Positions 52,570-61,472 of a stretch of DNA of 64,000 nt are shown here, in pieces (positions within the stretch are counted from its first letter, which is position 1; every line of letters begins with the position of its first letter). The notes below the pieces were generated by a model. It was not told the origin of the DNA. It did no database searches and worked only from the letters and a program-made list of their open reading frames with translations. The DNA is taken from the NCBI GenBank assembly GCA_037481695.1, contig JBBFLE010000002.1, positions 317,637 through 381,636 on the forward strand. Direction: 5' to 3'. This DNA is from a bacterium. Its GTDB lineage: Bacteria > Desulfobacterota > Desulfocorpusculales > Desulfocorpusculum. The translations under genes and the position numbers were made by a program.

Positions 52570-52690
52570 GCACCACCTGGGCTTCTGGGGGATTTCTTTT
52601 CTTTGAGCAGTCTGCCACAACTCCTTCGGCTTCGAAAGGCTGCTCCCAAGCAGGCCTTCCTGCCGCAGGGGCAAGGCGCCTTTGGCTTCA

Positions 52691-54892
52691 TCAAGGGGAT
52701 GGCAGCCTGGAGGCCCCATGATCTGAGCATGAGTCTGTCCATGTCATGGCCCCCCTGACCGAGAAGGAGACCTGATCCAGGGTGCTTCCGTCCCTGTCCA
52801 AGAGGGCCAGGACGTGCCCACCTTCCTTCACGGGCCAAAAAACACCCCTCCCCGCCCCGGGCAGGGGCTCCCCGTCCAGGCTCCATCCCATACCCTCTTG
52901 GAACCCCTCGGCCCAGAACAAGACCTTTTGCTGTGCTGCCGGGATCTCTGGATCCACGGCCATGATGGTCCCGCAGGGCGGGTAACCGATCCTGGATGCC
53001 CCAAGGCCCATGGTGCTCTCCCTGGAATGGGGCTCGGTCCCGGCCAGGAACCATTCCTGCCTCGGAGGCTCAATGTCCTTGGGAAAAGCCACCTCTGTCT
53101 TCACCAGCCCCGAAGGTGGAATGGGGATATCGCATCTCTTTTCGGAGTGCAGCAGATTCATGATTTCCACCCAAACAGGGGCGGCCCCAGAGATCCCGCT
53201 TACGTTCCACATGGGCTCGCCCGAGAAGTTTCCCACCCATACCCCCACGGTGTAACAGGCAGTGTACCCAACACACCAGTTGTCACGCATGTCCTTGCTG
53301 GTCCCGGTCTTGACAGCTGCCCAAAACCGTGTGGAAAGCGGGTTCTCAAGGCCGAAGGTGGCGCTTCTGGCCTCCCGGTCCGAAAGGATGTCGGAGACCA
53401 AGAAGGCGGCTTCCTGGGAAAAGACTTGTCTTCTCCCAGTCCCAGAGTCCCCCACAGGGGTCAGGCTCAACTCCCCACAAACCCCTCCATTGGCCAGGGT
53501 GCGGTACGCATTGACCAGTTCCAGGAGGCTCACATCCAGGCTCCCCAGGGCCAGGGAAGGGCCGAAGAAATCCCCGGGCTCTTCCAGACCGCTTAAGCCC
53601 AGGGCACGCAGCGTACTTAGATATGCCTCATCACCCACGAGCCCCAGAACCCTCACAGCCGGAATATTCAGGGAGGAGGCCAGGGCCACCCGGACTGAAA
53701 CCGGGCCCCTGAAGAGGTTATCGAAGTTCTTGGGAGAGTAGATGCCCCTTGAAAGAGCCATGTCCAGGGGCGAGTCCTCCAGAAGCGAGGCAGGGGTCAG
53801 GATGCGCTCATCCAGTGCACGGGCGTACAGGAAGGGCTTGAGGGCAGAGCCCACCTGTCTCCTGGCTCGGATCCCATCCACCTGGCTCCCCCTGGCCCCC
53901 TTGGCCGAGCAGCTCACATATGCCAGGATCTCCCCGCTTCGGTTCTCCACCACCAGGGCTGCCCCCTCGTTCACGTTCTGGGGCTTGAGGAGTTCCAGGT
54001 GGTGCCCCAGGCGCTCTGTGACATGGCGTTGGATGGATGGATCCAGACTGCTCATTGCCTTTGATCCCTTGGGCAGGCCCTTGAGAAGGAGTCTTGCCAC
54101 ATGGGGTGCTGCCGCCCCCCGAGGCTCCACCACATATCCTCCCAAGAAGAGACGCCTCAGTTTGCCATCCAACTCCTCCTCCACCGCCTCCCAACCCAGG
54201 GACCTGCCCAGGAGCGAGGCACGCTTCCTCAGCTCCACGAAGGGGGAATTGGGTGCCCGGATCAGGCAGGCCAGGATCAGGGACTCAGCTTGATCCAGAC
54301 CATGTGGGTCTTTGCCGAAGAGGCCCCTGGAGGCAGCGGCGATCCCCTGGAGTTCACCCCTGAAGCTCACGAGATTAAGATAGGCCTCCAGGATCTCCCC
54401 CTTGGACCAATGTTTCTCCATGCGCAGGGCAGCCATGATCTGTTCTGCCTTCTGTTTCAGGGACTTACGGCCTCCTTGGGCCTGGAGTCTCTTGTCCAGG
54501 AGGGCTGCCAGTTGCATGGTTATGGTGCTGGCCCCCGTGAAGCCCTCAAGAGTCAGGCCCCTTAGCAAGGCCCTTCCCATGGATCTCCAATCCACCCCTG
54601 GGTGGCTGAAAAACCTCCTGTCCTCTGAAGCCATCAATGCCTTGATCAGGGCCGGGGAGACCTGGCCTATGGCCACCCACTCGAGCCTTCTTTGCTCCTT
54701 GTCTTTCCTTAGCTCATGGATGGGCTCCCCATGCCTGTCCAAAAGAATTGAATCGGATGAAACCCAGGAGGCCCTCACCTCCTGGAAAGATGGGAGGGCC
54801 AGGGCCGGCCTGGCAAGCACAAGCCACTGGAGCAGGCCCCACAGGATCGCCAGTTCCACAGAGGTAGGCACAATCCCCCAGATGCGTCTCAA
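52691..54892 (-). CDS. pbpC: penicillin-binding protein 1C (glycosyltransferase/transpeptidase)
   Basis: A TTG at 54892 follows GGAGGTG and overlaps the stop of the macroglobulin gene as TTGA, giving 733 residues. A membrane segment follows, then the GT51 domain (SEDRRFFSHPGVDWR, GASTITMQLAALLD). The transpeptidase has the SxxK of RQVGSALKPFLYA, the SxN of ASSLNIPAV and the KTGTS box. A C-terminal BiPBP-type domain follows. It cross-links and polymerises peptidoglycan. The pairing with an alpha-2-macroglobulin gene reproduces the pbpC-yfhM arrangement seen in E. coli. Confidence 0.92.
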   Translation of the reverse strand: MRRIWGIVPTSVELAILWGLLQWLVLARPALALPSFQEVRASWVSSDSILLDRHGEPIHELRKDKEQRRLEWVAIGQVSPALIKALMASEDRRFFSHPGVDWRSMGRALLRGLTLEGFTGASTITMQLAALLDKRLQAQGGRKSLKQKAEQIMAALRMEKHWSKGEILEAYLNLVSFRGELQGIAAASRGLFGKDPHGLDQAESLILACLIRAPNSPFVELRKRASLLGRSLGWEAVEEELDGKLRRLFLGGYVVEPRGAAAPHVARLLLKGLPKGSKAMSSLDPSIQRHVTERLGHHLELLKPQNVNEGAALVVENRSGEILAYVSCSAKGARGSQVDGIRARRQVGSALKPFLYARALDERILTPASLLEDSPLDMALSRGIYSPKNFDNLFRGPVSVRVALASSLNIPAVRVLGLVGDEAYLSTLRALGLSGLEEPGDFFGPSLALGSLDVSLLELVNAYRTLANGGVCGELSLTPVGDSGTGRRQVFSQEAAFLVSDILSDREARSATFGLENPLSTRFWAAVKTGTSKDMRDNWCVGYTACYTVGVWVGNFSGEPMWNVSGISGAAPVWVEIMNLLHSEKRCDIPIPPSGLVKTEVAFPKDIEPPRQEWFLAGTEPHSRESTMGLGASRIGYPPCGTIMAVDPEIPAAQQKVLFWAEGFQEGMGWSLDGEPLPGAGRGVFWPVKEGGHVLALLDRDGSTLDQVSFSVRGAMTWTDSCSDHGASRLPSP

Positions 54893-57800
54893 TGCCCCAC
54901 CTCCAAGGGCTCGTTGGGCATCTCCCCGAACATCTCCGGAAAGTACAAGGCCTCCACCCTGGTGGGAGGCACCTGGAAGTTCCCCTCCTGGTTGAGACGT
55001 ACCGTGTACTCCAGGGTCCATTCTCCCTTGGGCAGGAACTCATAGTAGGCCCTGAAGGCCTCCAAAGAGCGTTCCTGGAAAACAGGTGAGGGCCATCCCT
55101 TGCGCTTCTCATCAGCCGTGAGGATGCGCGAATCCCTGGCCAGTCCCCCTCCCAGGATACTGGATCCGGCCGGGATGGGATCGCTCACCACAACCCAGCT
55201 CTGGTCAGCCTGGGCCGATATCTCCAGCCTGACCCTGAGCACATCACCCCGACTCCATGCATCAGGGCGTTTTCTCTCCACGGCAGAGATCCATTTTTGG
55301 ATCTTGTAACCGCTGCTCAGGGGGGCCTTGAGGGGAATGGCCGCCAGGCCCTGCACCGTGACCCATGGCCTGCCCGTGCCTTGGTGATTTATCCACAAGG
55401 ATCTCACACCTTCCGGCCAGGGCAACAAGAAGGCCCCTCCCTTGGGTGAGACGCCCCAGCCCACGGTACCGGATGGTGCCTCAGCCTGGAGGCTGGTCTT
55501 GCCCGTAACCGGGATGGTCTCAAAGGCCCTGGAGAACTTCTCCATGGCCAGTACGCCCCAGGCATTGGCCACCGTGAGATCCCAGTGTCCGCCTCTTTGC
55601 AGTGCCAAGGCTCCCTGGACCAGCCTCGGCAAGTCCTCCTTCCAGTTGGCCAGGGGGAGCACCGCCAGGATGGTGCGCACCGCGTTGACATGATTGGAGA
55701 CCATGAGCCACCAGAGGCGATCCGTGGCCCCGGTGGAGAAGCTCATGACAGTGCCCTGGAAATTCAAGCGCGACCTCAGGATCTGCTCTGCCTCTTTCAT
55801 GCGTGCCTCCCGCTCCGGGATGGCAGGGACGAGGCGAAGGATGTTGAGCCAGTCTATCACCGCTGAGGTGGGCCAGAGATTGGGCTCCAAGGCTATGGAG
55901 CCCAGATGCTTGGGCCCTGCCTTGCCCAGCCTGGCCAGGGCCTCTAGGGCTGAGAGCTTCCTGATGGAGAGGTCTGCCGTGGGCAAAGGACCGTATCGCA
56001 CCATGCCCCCTTCCACGAACTTCATGAGCCCGGCCTCCATCTTGGCCCTTGCCTCTGCAGGGATCTCCCATCCAGCTTCATGGGCAATGGCCACGATGTA
56101 CGCGGTGAGCACCGGGGACCCCAGGGTCATGGTGGGGAAGTACTTCACTAGCCCTTCTGGGTCCAGATGAGTGGAGAGCTGGGCCATGTATTTCTTCCAC
56201 AGCACCTCGTCCCTAAGGGAAACGGCCGTGGAGATCTTCTGCTCCATGCAGCCGTAAGGGTACCCCCTCATGTAGTGCGCCACACCGCCTAGGCCTTCAG
56301 CCACCACGGGGCTAAGGCTCACCCGAACCCCGCCCAGGCCTGGGAGGGCATCAGCGGGTCTCTCCACAGGGAAACTCAGGGTTGCTTCCACCTGGGCCGT
56401 GGTGGCCTGGAGCATCCTCACAGGGACGGCCGCAGCCACCCTCTGGGTCACCCTGATGCGGTCAGCCTCTGGGGCACCCACTGTCTTGACCTCCACCTCC
56501 CAGAGGATGGACTCCTGCCCCTGGGGCACGGTGACCTCCCAGCCCACCTCCCTGGCCTCCCCTGGGGACAAGGACAGAGCCATGGGCTGGAGCCTTTCGG
56601 CCAGTCCCCGGGCCGTGGCCCTGATCTCCAGGCTCAGGGCTTGCTGAGTCGTGTTCCTCAGAGTGAATCCCGCCTTGAATCTGTCTCCCTCACGGACCAG
56701 GGGAGGCAGGCCCGAGAGAATCATCAGGTCCTGAGTGGATTGGATGGAGGTGGATCCTGTCCCGAAAAGGCCCTCTCCCCCAGTGGCCACGGCCACGATG
56801 CGAAAGCTGGTCAGGGAGTCATTAAGGGGTAATTCCAAAGAGGCCTCCCCTTTTTCATCCAGTGGCACACGGGCCTTCCACAGGAGCAGGGTTTCAAACA
56901 ATTCCCTTGTGGGCTGCCTCCCACCTCCTCCACCCGAGGGGAGGGCCTTGAGCCCGTAATGGCGCTTCCCCACCACCTGCATCTGGGCCGTGGCCGAGCG
57001 CACCTCGTATCCCCTTCTTTTCATCATGGCCGGGAGGATCTCCCAGCTCCTGTTGGCCATCAGCTCCAGGAGCCCCTCGTCCACTGCTGCCACTGCCACC
57101 TCGCTGCCGGGTGGTGGCCGCCTTCCATCTGGGGTCTGGACCTTTATGCTCACCATGGCCTTTTCTCTGACCTTATAGACCTTGCGCTCCGTCGAGACCT
57201 TCACCTCCAGCTCGTGGGCCCTCCAGCCCACGTTGATCTCCGAGATGCCCAGCTTGAAGGCTGGCTTGCCCAGATCCACCAGGGCCGTCGGGCTCACATC
57301 TGCCACCCTGCCCCTTACAACCAGCACCGACACGAAGACATTGGGCGCATATGAACCCTTGATGGGCATCTGGATGATGGGCCTCTTGCCAGACAGGGGT
57401 CTGACCCAGGCCTCCATGACCCCTTCGCGCTCCACTGTAATCAGGGCTGTGGCCTCCTGGAAGGGCATTCGGACCTGAAATGTGGCCGTCTCCCCTGGCT
57501 CGTAGCGCCTCTTTTCGGGAAGGAGATCTATCCTGTCATGATCTTCTGCATCGAACCACCACCTGCGCTCCTTGGATACCCATACAGACCTGTTTGCCCA
57601 GCTGGGGTTTTCGGCTTGGTCCCAGGTCTTTGCCTGCAGGACCATCTCTCCGGATGTCTGGGGTCGCACCTGGCAGATGAATTTCCCGTGCTGGTCGGTC
57701 TTGCCCTCACAGAGGCTGCCCAGGCGCCTCGTCTCTTTGGCATGGTCGTAAGAGTAGAAACCCCCAATGATCCTCTTTCTGTGGCTTATGGTCTTTCTCT

Positions 57801-60630
57801 GGAACAGATCCACCTTCACTGGCGCTTCTGCCACTGGCCTTCCCTCCAGATCCACCACCGCCACCTGGAGTTCCTGGGTCTCATCCACCACGGCCCATGA
57901 GCTGGGCTTGAGGCCCACCAGATACCTGGAGGGCCAAAGGGGGATCCGGCTGGAGGCTGTCTGCACCTCCCCATTGGGGTCCCGGTACTCCAGCTCGGCC
58001 ACCATCTCCATGGGGACCTGAACCTCGGGCAGGTCGTTGAGCACCACCCGGGCCGATCCGGCCCTGTCCAGGACAAGATCCACGGTCTCTAGCTTGGCAC
58101 GGATCTCCCCTAGGGCCTCCCTGAGCACCTGAGGGACCTCCCCTAGCTCCTCATCGTATTCCAACTCCTCGCCCTTCCTGGTGACCCCTTCCAGCACCGG
58201 GCCGTTGGAGAATTGGAAGCCCTCGAATCCCTCCGGAGGGGCCAGAGACTTGAGCCCCACTTCCCTGCGAAGTTTGACAGGCAGCTCCCCTGCCCCGCCT
58301 CCGGCAAGATACTGAAGGCTCATCTCCAGGGTGACCTCCCTGGCATGGACCAGAGGTTCCTTGGGCGGCTGTATCACTGCCTTCATGAGGGGGACTCGAA
58401 ACTCCTCGACCCTGAAATGCCCCGTGGTCCATTCGCTGGCTTCCTGCACATCCCAGGGCTCCTCATCTTCTTCCTCCAGGGAGGGCTCCCAGGCCTCCAC
58501 GGTCGTGTCCGACCCTCGCCTGAGCACTACCCTATAGCCCCCAAGCTTGGCCTCCCTGGGGATGGTCCAGGTGGTCTCGGCCACACCCTTTGCATCCCAC
58601 TCAAGGGGCAATTCGTACCTCTGCTCGCCTCCTAGGTGCTCTATGGAGACTTTCTGAGGCCTGTTGGCCTCGGGCACGGCAGAGAATCCCTTGATGCCGT
58701 GCTTTCGCAGGATGTGTTTCATGTGCACGGTCTCGCCGGCCCTAAGGAGGGTCCTATCCAGTATCGTGTGGGCGATGACGGGGCCCCCAGGGAGCTCTGG
58801 GGGCAGCTGAAAACGCCAAGGCTCGATCCCCTCATCCCAGCTCGAGTGCACGAAGGCCATGTCCGTACCTGTCCGGGCCACGATGAAGAGCCCTCCCCCG
58901 AGTCCCCGAAGTGCCCCCATCTGCCGGTAATCCAAACGGTCCGCCTTCACGCGGCAGTGAGGCAGTTCCTGGGGCGAGGGTAGCTGTACGTCTATCCTGG
59001 CGATCCCCTGGGCATCGCTCTTTCCGGCCCACAACACCCTCTCCTGGCAGTCCCGGACCGTGACCTCTGCACCCTCCACGGGCCGTCCTTTGTCCAGGCT
59101 GGTCACCCAGACCAAAGAGCCCTCCCTTCCCCACTTGAAATGCACCGAGAGGTTGGTGACCAGGGCCGCTGCTGGCACGAACATCGGTCTTGGTGGATCC
59201 AGCAGGGCGCTTCCCAGGATCTGACTTTCCAACTCCACGAGGTAGAGCCCAGGTCCCCTGAGGGGGATGCCCACCACCTCGAAGGCCTTGGCCCCCATGG
59301 GCTTGGAGACCTTGAACTCAGCCACCTCATCCCCGGCCGAAAACATGGAACGCTCCCGCGATGCGGCGGCCACCCTTCTCAAGGCGGACTGGAGATCGTC
59401 CGCATTGCCCGGGGCCAAATTGAGAATCCTAGCCTGGATCTTCCCCGTGATCCCATGGGCCTCCCCCACGCGCACGGCCCTTGCCTTGACCTCTGGCTCC
59501 AGGTTCCTCAGGGTGACCGGGAGCATGCGATCCCCCATGAGCTCCACTATCCCGAAGCGCGCCGGGAACTTGGCCAAGGGGGGATACCTGTCTGTGCGCA
59601 CGGTCAGGGGGAAACGATCCGCGTTGGACAATGCCCTGCCAGCATCATCCTTGAGCCCTGGGGGGAGCTCCACCTGGTAACTGGCTTCCTCCGGAAAGGG
59701 GCCTGGGAATTCCACGGCCCGTACCAGCTCTGACTCAGAGATCCGGGGCCTGCGGATCTCACCCTCCCCACCCCTTAGCAAGACCTTCTCGGCTTCCGCC
59801 TTGGAGATGCTGGCCGAGAATTCCACCCGCATGGGGAGTATGGGAAGACAGCCTGCCCTGGGGTTTTCCTTTTCGCAGCGAAACGTGGCCGTGAACCTGG
59901 GCCTCGTCTTGAAAGGGATCACCTGATCCTGGGCTGTGGAGACCCCGGTCTTGGCGCTCACACCCTTTCCCCAGATCAGCCTGACCTCGGAGCTGGCCGG
60001 GAAGCGCTGACGGCACTGGATCAGGACCTGCGGAAGCGATGGCCTCTCGCTGCCCCTGTACCAGGCCTTGAGGATCTCCTCCCTCTCATCCCCAGTCAGG
60101 ATGCGCACGCCGATCCTGTCCTGGATGCCCTGCACCGAGAAGGACACGTTCTCCAAGATCGAATCCGGGGTGGGCTCTGCATTCAGGGTCAGGATGAAGA
60201 CCTGCTCTTCATCGATGTTCTGACTCCCCTGGTAGGGCACCGACGCCACAACAGCCGGACCGCCCGTGGAGAAAGAAAACGATTGTTGCCCCACCATAGG
60301 GTTTCCGGAAATGGCTTTTGTGTCGGGCCTCAGGCGAAACTCGCAGCGGATCCCGGCCGGGACATCCCTCTCGAAGTCGTAGATCCAGTTCCTGGGGTCT
60401 GCCCAGCGGGCCTGTCCCCTAACAGGGCAATCCACCTCGAAGGGGTCCATGCTCACGCGGGGATCCCCCAAAGGCACCATGGGCTCGGAGAAACTCGCCC
60501 TCACCTGCCGCACCACCTTGACCTCCCCCTGTGGGGTGAAAACCACGATGTGTGCCTGCTGCTGCGCCTGGGCAAGGCCGACCAAGACAAGGGCCCCCAC
60601 GAGCAACGATCCCAGGCACCGCCCTTTCAC
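54889..60630 (-). CDS. bacterial alpha-2-macroglobulin (YfhM/ECAM type)
   Basis: A GTG at 60630 starts a 1913-residue protein with a signal peptide ending in AQA-Q. The domain layout is that of bacterial alpha-2-macroglobulins: N-terminal MG domains, a bait-like region around GGGGGRQPTREL and the A2M core VPLDEKGEASLELPLNDSLT. The thioester motif GCMEQ lies near residue 1461 (YPYGCMEQK). It probably traps foreign proteases in the periplasm and protects the peptidoglycan machinery. No lipobox was seen. It is translationally coupled to pbpC by a TTGA overlap. Confidence 0.92.
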   Translation of the reverse strand: MKGRCLGSLLVGALVLVGLAQAQQQAHIVVFTPQGEVKVVRQVRASFSEPMVPLGDPRVSMDPFEVDCPVRGQARWADPRNWIYDFERDVPAGIRCEFRLRPDTKAISGNPMVGQQSFSFSTGGPAVVASVPYQGSQNIDEEQVFILTLNAEPTPDSILENVSFSVQGIQDRIGVRILTGDEREEILKAWYRGSERPSLPQVLIQCRQRFPASSEVRLIWGKGVSAKTGVSTAQDQVIPFKTRPRFTATFRCEKENPRAGCLPILPMRVEFSASISKAEAEKVLLRGGEGEIRRPRISESELVRAVEFPGPFPEEASYQVELPPGLKDDAGRALSNADRFPLTVRTDRYPPLAKFPARFGIVELMGDRMLPVTLRNLEPEVKARAVRVGEAHGITGKIQARILNLAPGNADDLQSALRRVAAASRERSMFSAGDEVAEFKVSKPMGAKAFEVVGIPLRGPGLYLVELESQILGSALLDPPRPMFVPAAALVTNLSVHFKWGREGSLVWVTSLDKGRPVEGAEVTVRDCQERVLWAGKSDAQGIARIDVQLPSPQELPHCRVKADRLDYRQMGALRGLGGGLFIVARTGTDMAFVHSSWDEGIEPWRFQLPPELPGGPVIAHTILDRTLLRAGETVHMKHILRKHGIKGFSAVPEANRPQKVSIEHLGGEQRYELPLEWDAKGVAETTWTIPREAKLGGYRVVLRRGSDTTVEAWEPSLEEEDEEPWDVQEASEWTTGHFRVEEFRVPLMKAVIQPPKEPLVHAREVTLEMSLQYLAGGGAGELPVKLRREVGLKSLAPPEGFEGFQFSNGPVLEGVTRKGEELEYDEELGEVPQVLREALGEIRAKLETVDLVLDRAGSARVVLNDLPEVQVPMEMVAELEYRDPNGEVQTASSRIPLWPSRYLVGLKPSSWAVVDETQELQVAVVDLEGRPVAEAPVKVDLFQRKTISHRKRIIGGFYSYDHAKETRRLGSLCEGKTDQHGKFICQVRPQTSGEMVLQAKTWDQAENPSWANRSVWVSKERRWWFDAEDHDRIDLLPEKRRYEPGETATFQVRMPFQEATALITVEREGVMEAWVRPLSGKRPIIQMPIKGSYAPNVFVSVLVVRGRVADVSPTALVDLGKPAFKLGISEINVGWRAHELEVKVSTERKVYKVREKAMVSIKVQTPDGRRPPPGSEVAVAAVDEGLLELMANRSWEILPAMMKRRGYEVRSATAQMQVVGKRHYGLKALPSGGGGGRQPTRELFETLLLWKARVPLDEKGEASLELPLNDSLTSFRIVAVATGGEGLFGTGSTSIQSTQDLMILSGLPPLVREGDRFKAGFTLRNTTQQALSLEIRATARGLAERLQPMALSLSPGEAREVGWEVTVPQGQESILWEVEVKTVGAPEADRIRVTQRVAAAVPVRMLQATTAQVEATLSFPVERPADALPGLGGVRVSLSPVVAEGLGGVAHYMRGYPYGCMEQKISTAVSLRDEVLWKKYMAQLSTHLDPEGLVKYFPTMTLGSPVLTAYIVAIAHEAGWEIPAEARAKMEAGLMKFVEGGMVRYGPLPTADLSIRKLSALEALARLGKAGPKHLGSIALEPNLWPTSAVIDWLNILRLVPAIPEREARMKEAEQILRSRLNFQGTVMSFSTGATDRLWWLMVSNHVNAVRTILAVLPLANWKEDLPRLVQGALALQRGGHWDLTVANAWGVLAMEKFSRAFETIPVTGKTSLQAEAPSGTVGWGVSPKGGAFLLPWPEGVRSLWINHQGTGRPWVTVQGLAAIPLKAPLSSGYKIQKWISAVERKRPDAWSRGDVLRVRLEISAQADQSWVVVSDPIPAGSSILGGGLARDSRILTADEKRKGWPSPVFQERSLEAFRAYYEFLPKGEWTLEYTVRLNQEGNFQVPPTRVEALYFPEMFGEMPNEPLEVGH

Positions 60631-60994
60631 GGCTTCCCCCTTTCTAGCTGAATCCCAGATCGTTGGAACATTCGATCCCCCCCCAGCCTTCACAGGGCCG
60701 AACACTATCACAAACCCCATGGGGATGCCAGCAGCCAAGGGTGAGGAGGAGGATTACCACCAATTGGCTGCGGCCCAGGGGCTTAGTCTCTTTTTTCGGG
60801 ACATCGGCCATATCGCACCTCCACCAGGCATGGAACACATCCTGTTTGGAACACCCCTTGGGGACTTGGAAGATCGTTTTGTGGACAAAGAGCAGGGTTA
60901 GCTGCAGTTGGTGGCAGGTACGCCTGTCAGATCACCTTCTTACCCAGGAGATTTTGGCCTATAAAACCTGGTTGTCGGGTGAAAGCCAAATCCT
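60631..60994. other. region upstream of macroglobulin gene
   Basis: The stretch includes a small open frame with a strong ribosome-binding site (60644-60811, listed separately). Beyond that I saw no gene, promoter or terminator I could support. Confidence 0.4.
60644..60811 (-). CDS. small membrane protein or frameshifted leader upstream of macroglobulin gene
   Basis: An ATG at 60811 follows GGAGGTG. It opens MADVPKKETKPLGRSQLVVILLLTL, a cytoplasmic tail and the first half of a transmembrane helix, then loses hydrophobicity. In the next frame the hydrophobic stretch continues naturally (AAGIPMGFVIVFGPV) and runs into the macroglobulin frame. The simplest reading is a single-base indel (true mutation or sequencing error) in a short membrane-anchor protein or N-terminal extension. 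A genuine 55-residue peptide is less likely. Confidence 0.35.
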   Translation of the reverse strand: MADVPKKETKPLGRSQLVVILLLTLGCWHPHGVCDSVRPCEGWGGIECSNDLGFS

Positions 60995-61363
60995 CTACTG
61001 AGAAGCCCAGTAGGCATGAACCTTTTTCAATTCATCCACCCAACATTTCAGTATGTCAGAGGTGTCGCGGCCTAATTCCTTGGCAAGCTCAAAAAAGCCT
61101 GGTCCTAGCTGCATGTCGCCAGATTTATGAACTACTATTACTGTCAGCATGCCACGTCCGGCATCGTCTTCCTCACGGGAGATTTCCCCCAACATAGCAG
61201 CCAACGCATAAGACTCTGGCTCCATCTGGATTGTGCTTATTTGCGAGACCAATTCAGAGTATGGAATCATTCCCCGAACCCTGGCCCTATCTACGAGGAT
61301 TCGCCGCATTTCCTCTTTCGCTTTATTCCAATCGGCAATTGAATACCCATACTTCCGAGCCAT
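60995..61363 (-). CDS. small hypothetical protein in cassette-like position
   Basis: The 122-residue protein starts MARKYGYSIADWNKAKEEM after an AGGGGG site. It is a mostly helical protein with a conserved GRGMLTVIVVHKSGDMQLGPGFFELAKELGRD block. Similar small proteins are, as I recall, frequent in integron gene cassettes and other mobile regions. Function is unknown. It lies directly downstream of an attC-like site in the right orientation. Confidence 0.7.
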   Translation of the reverse strand: MARKYGYSIADWNKAKEEMRRILVDRARVRGMIPYSELVSQISTIQMEPESYALAAMLGEISREEDDAGRGMLTVIVVHKSGDMQLGPGFFELAKELGRDTSDILKCWVDELKKVHAYWASQ

Positions 61364-61391
61364 AGTCCATCCCCCTGTGACCAAAGCTGCC

Positions 61392-61454
61392 GCATAACTC
61401 GCGGGTTCAGCCGCACGCGGAGCGAAGCGTGTCGGCTGCAACCGGTTGTTAGAC
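61392..61454 (-). repeat. integron attC-like recombination site
   Basis: On the minus strand the imperfect palindrome begins with GTCTAAC (R'') at 61454 and ends with GTTATGC (R') at 61392. Between them CAGCCG(A)CACGC pairs with GCGTGCGGCTG, leaving one unpaired A after GCCG exactly where classical attC sites (for example those of aadA cassettes) have their extrahelical base. The loop is TTCGCTCC. It begins 18 bases after the hsdM stop and ends about 28 bases before the next start, the spacing expected at a cassette junction. Confidence 0.72.
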
Positions 61455-61472
61455 CGTTTCTATTATTGCCAT

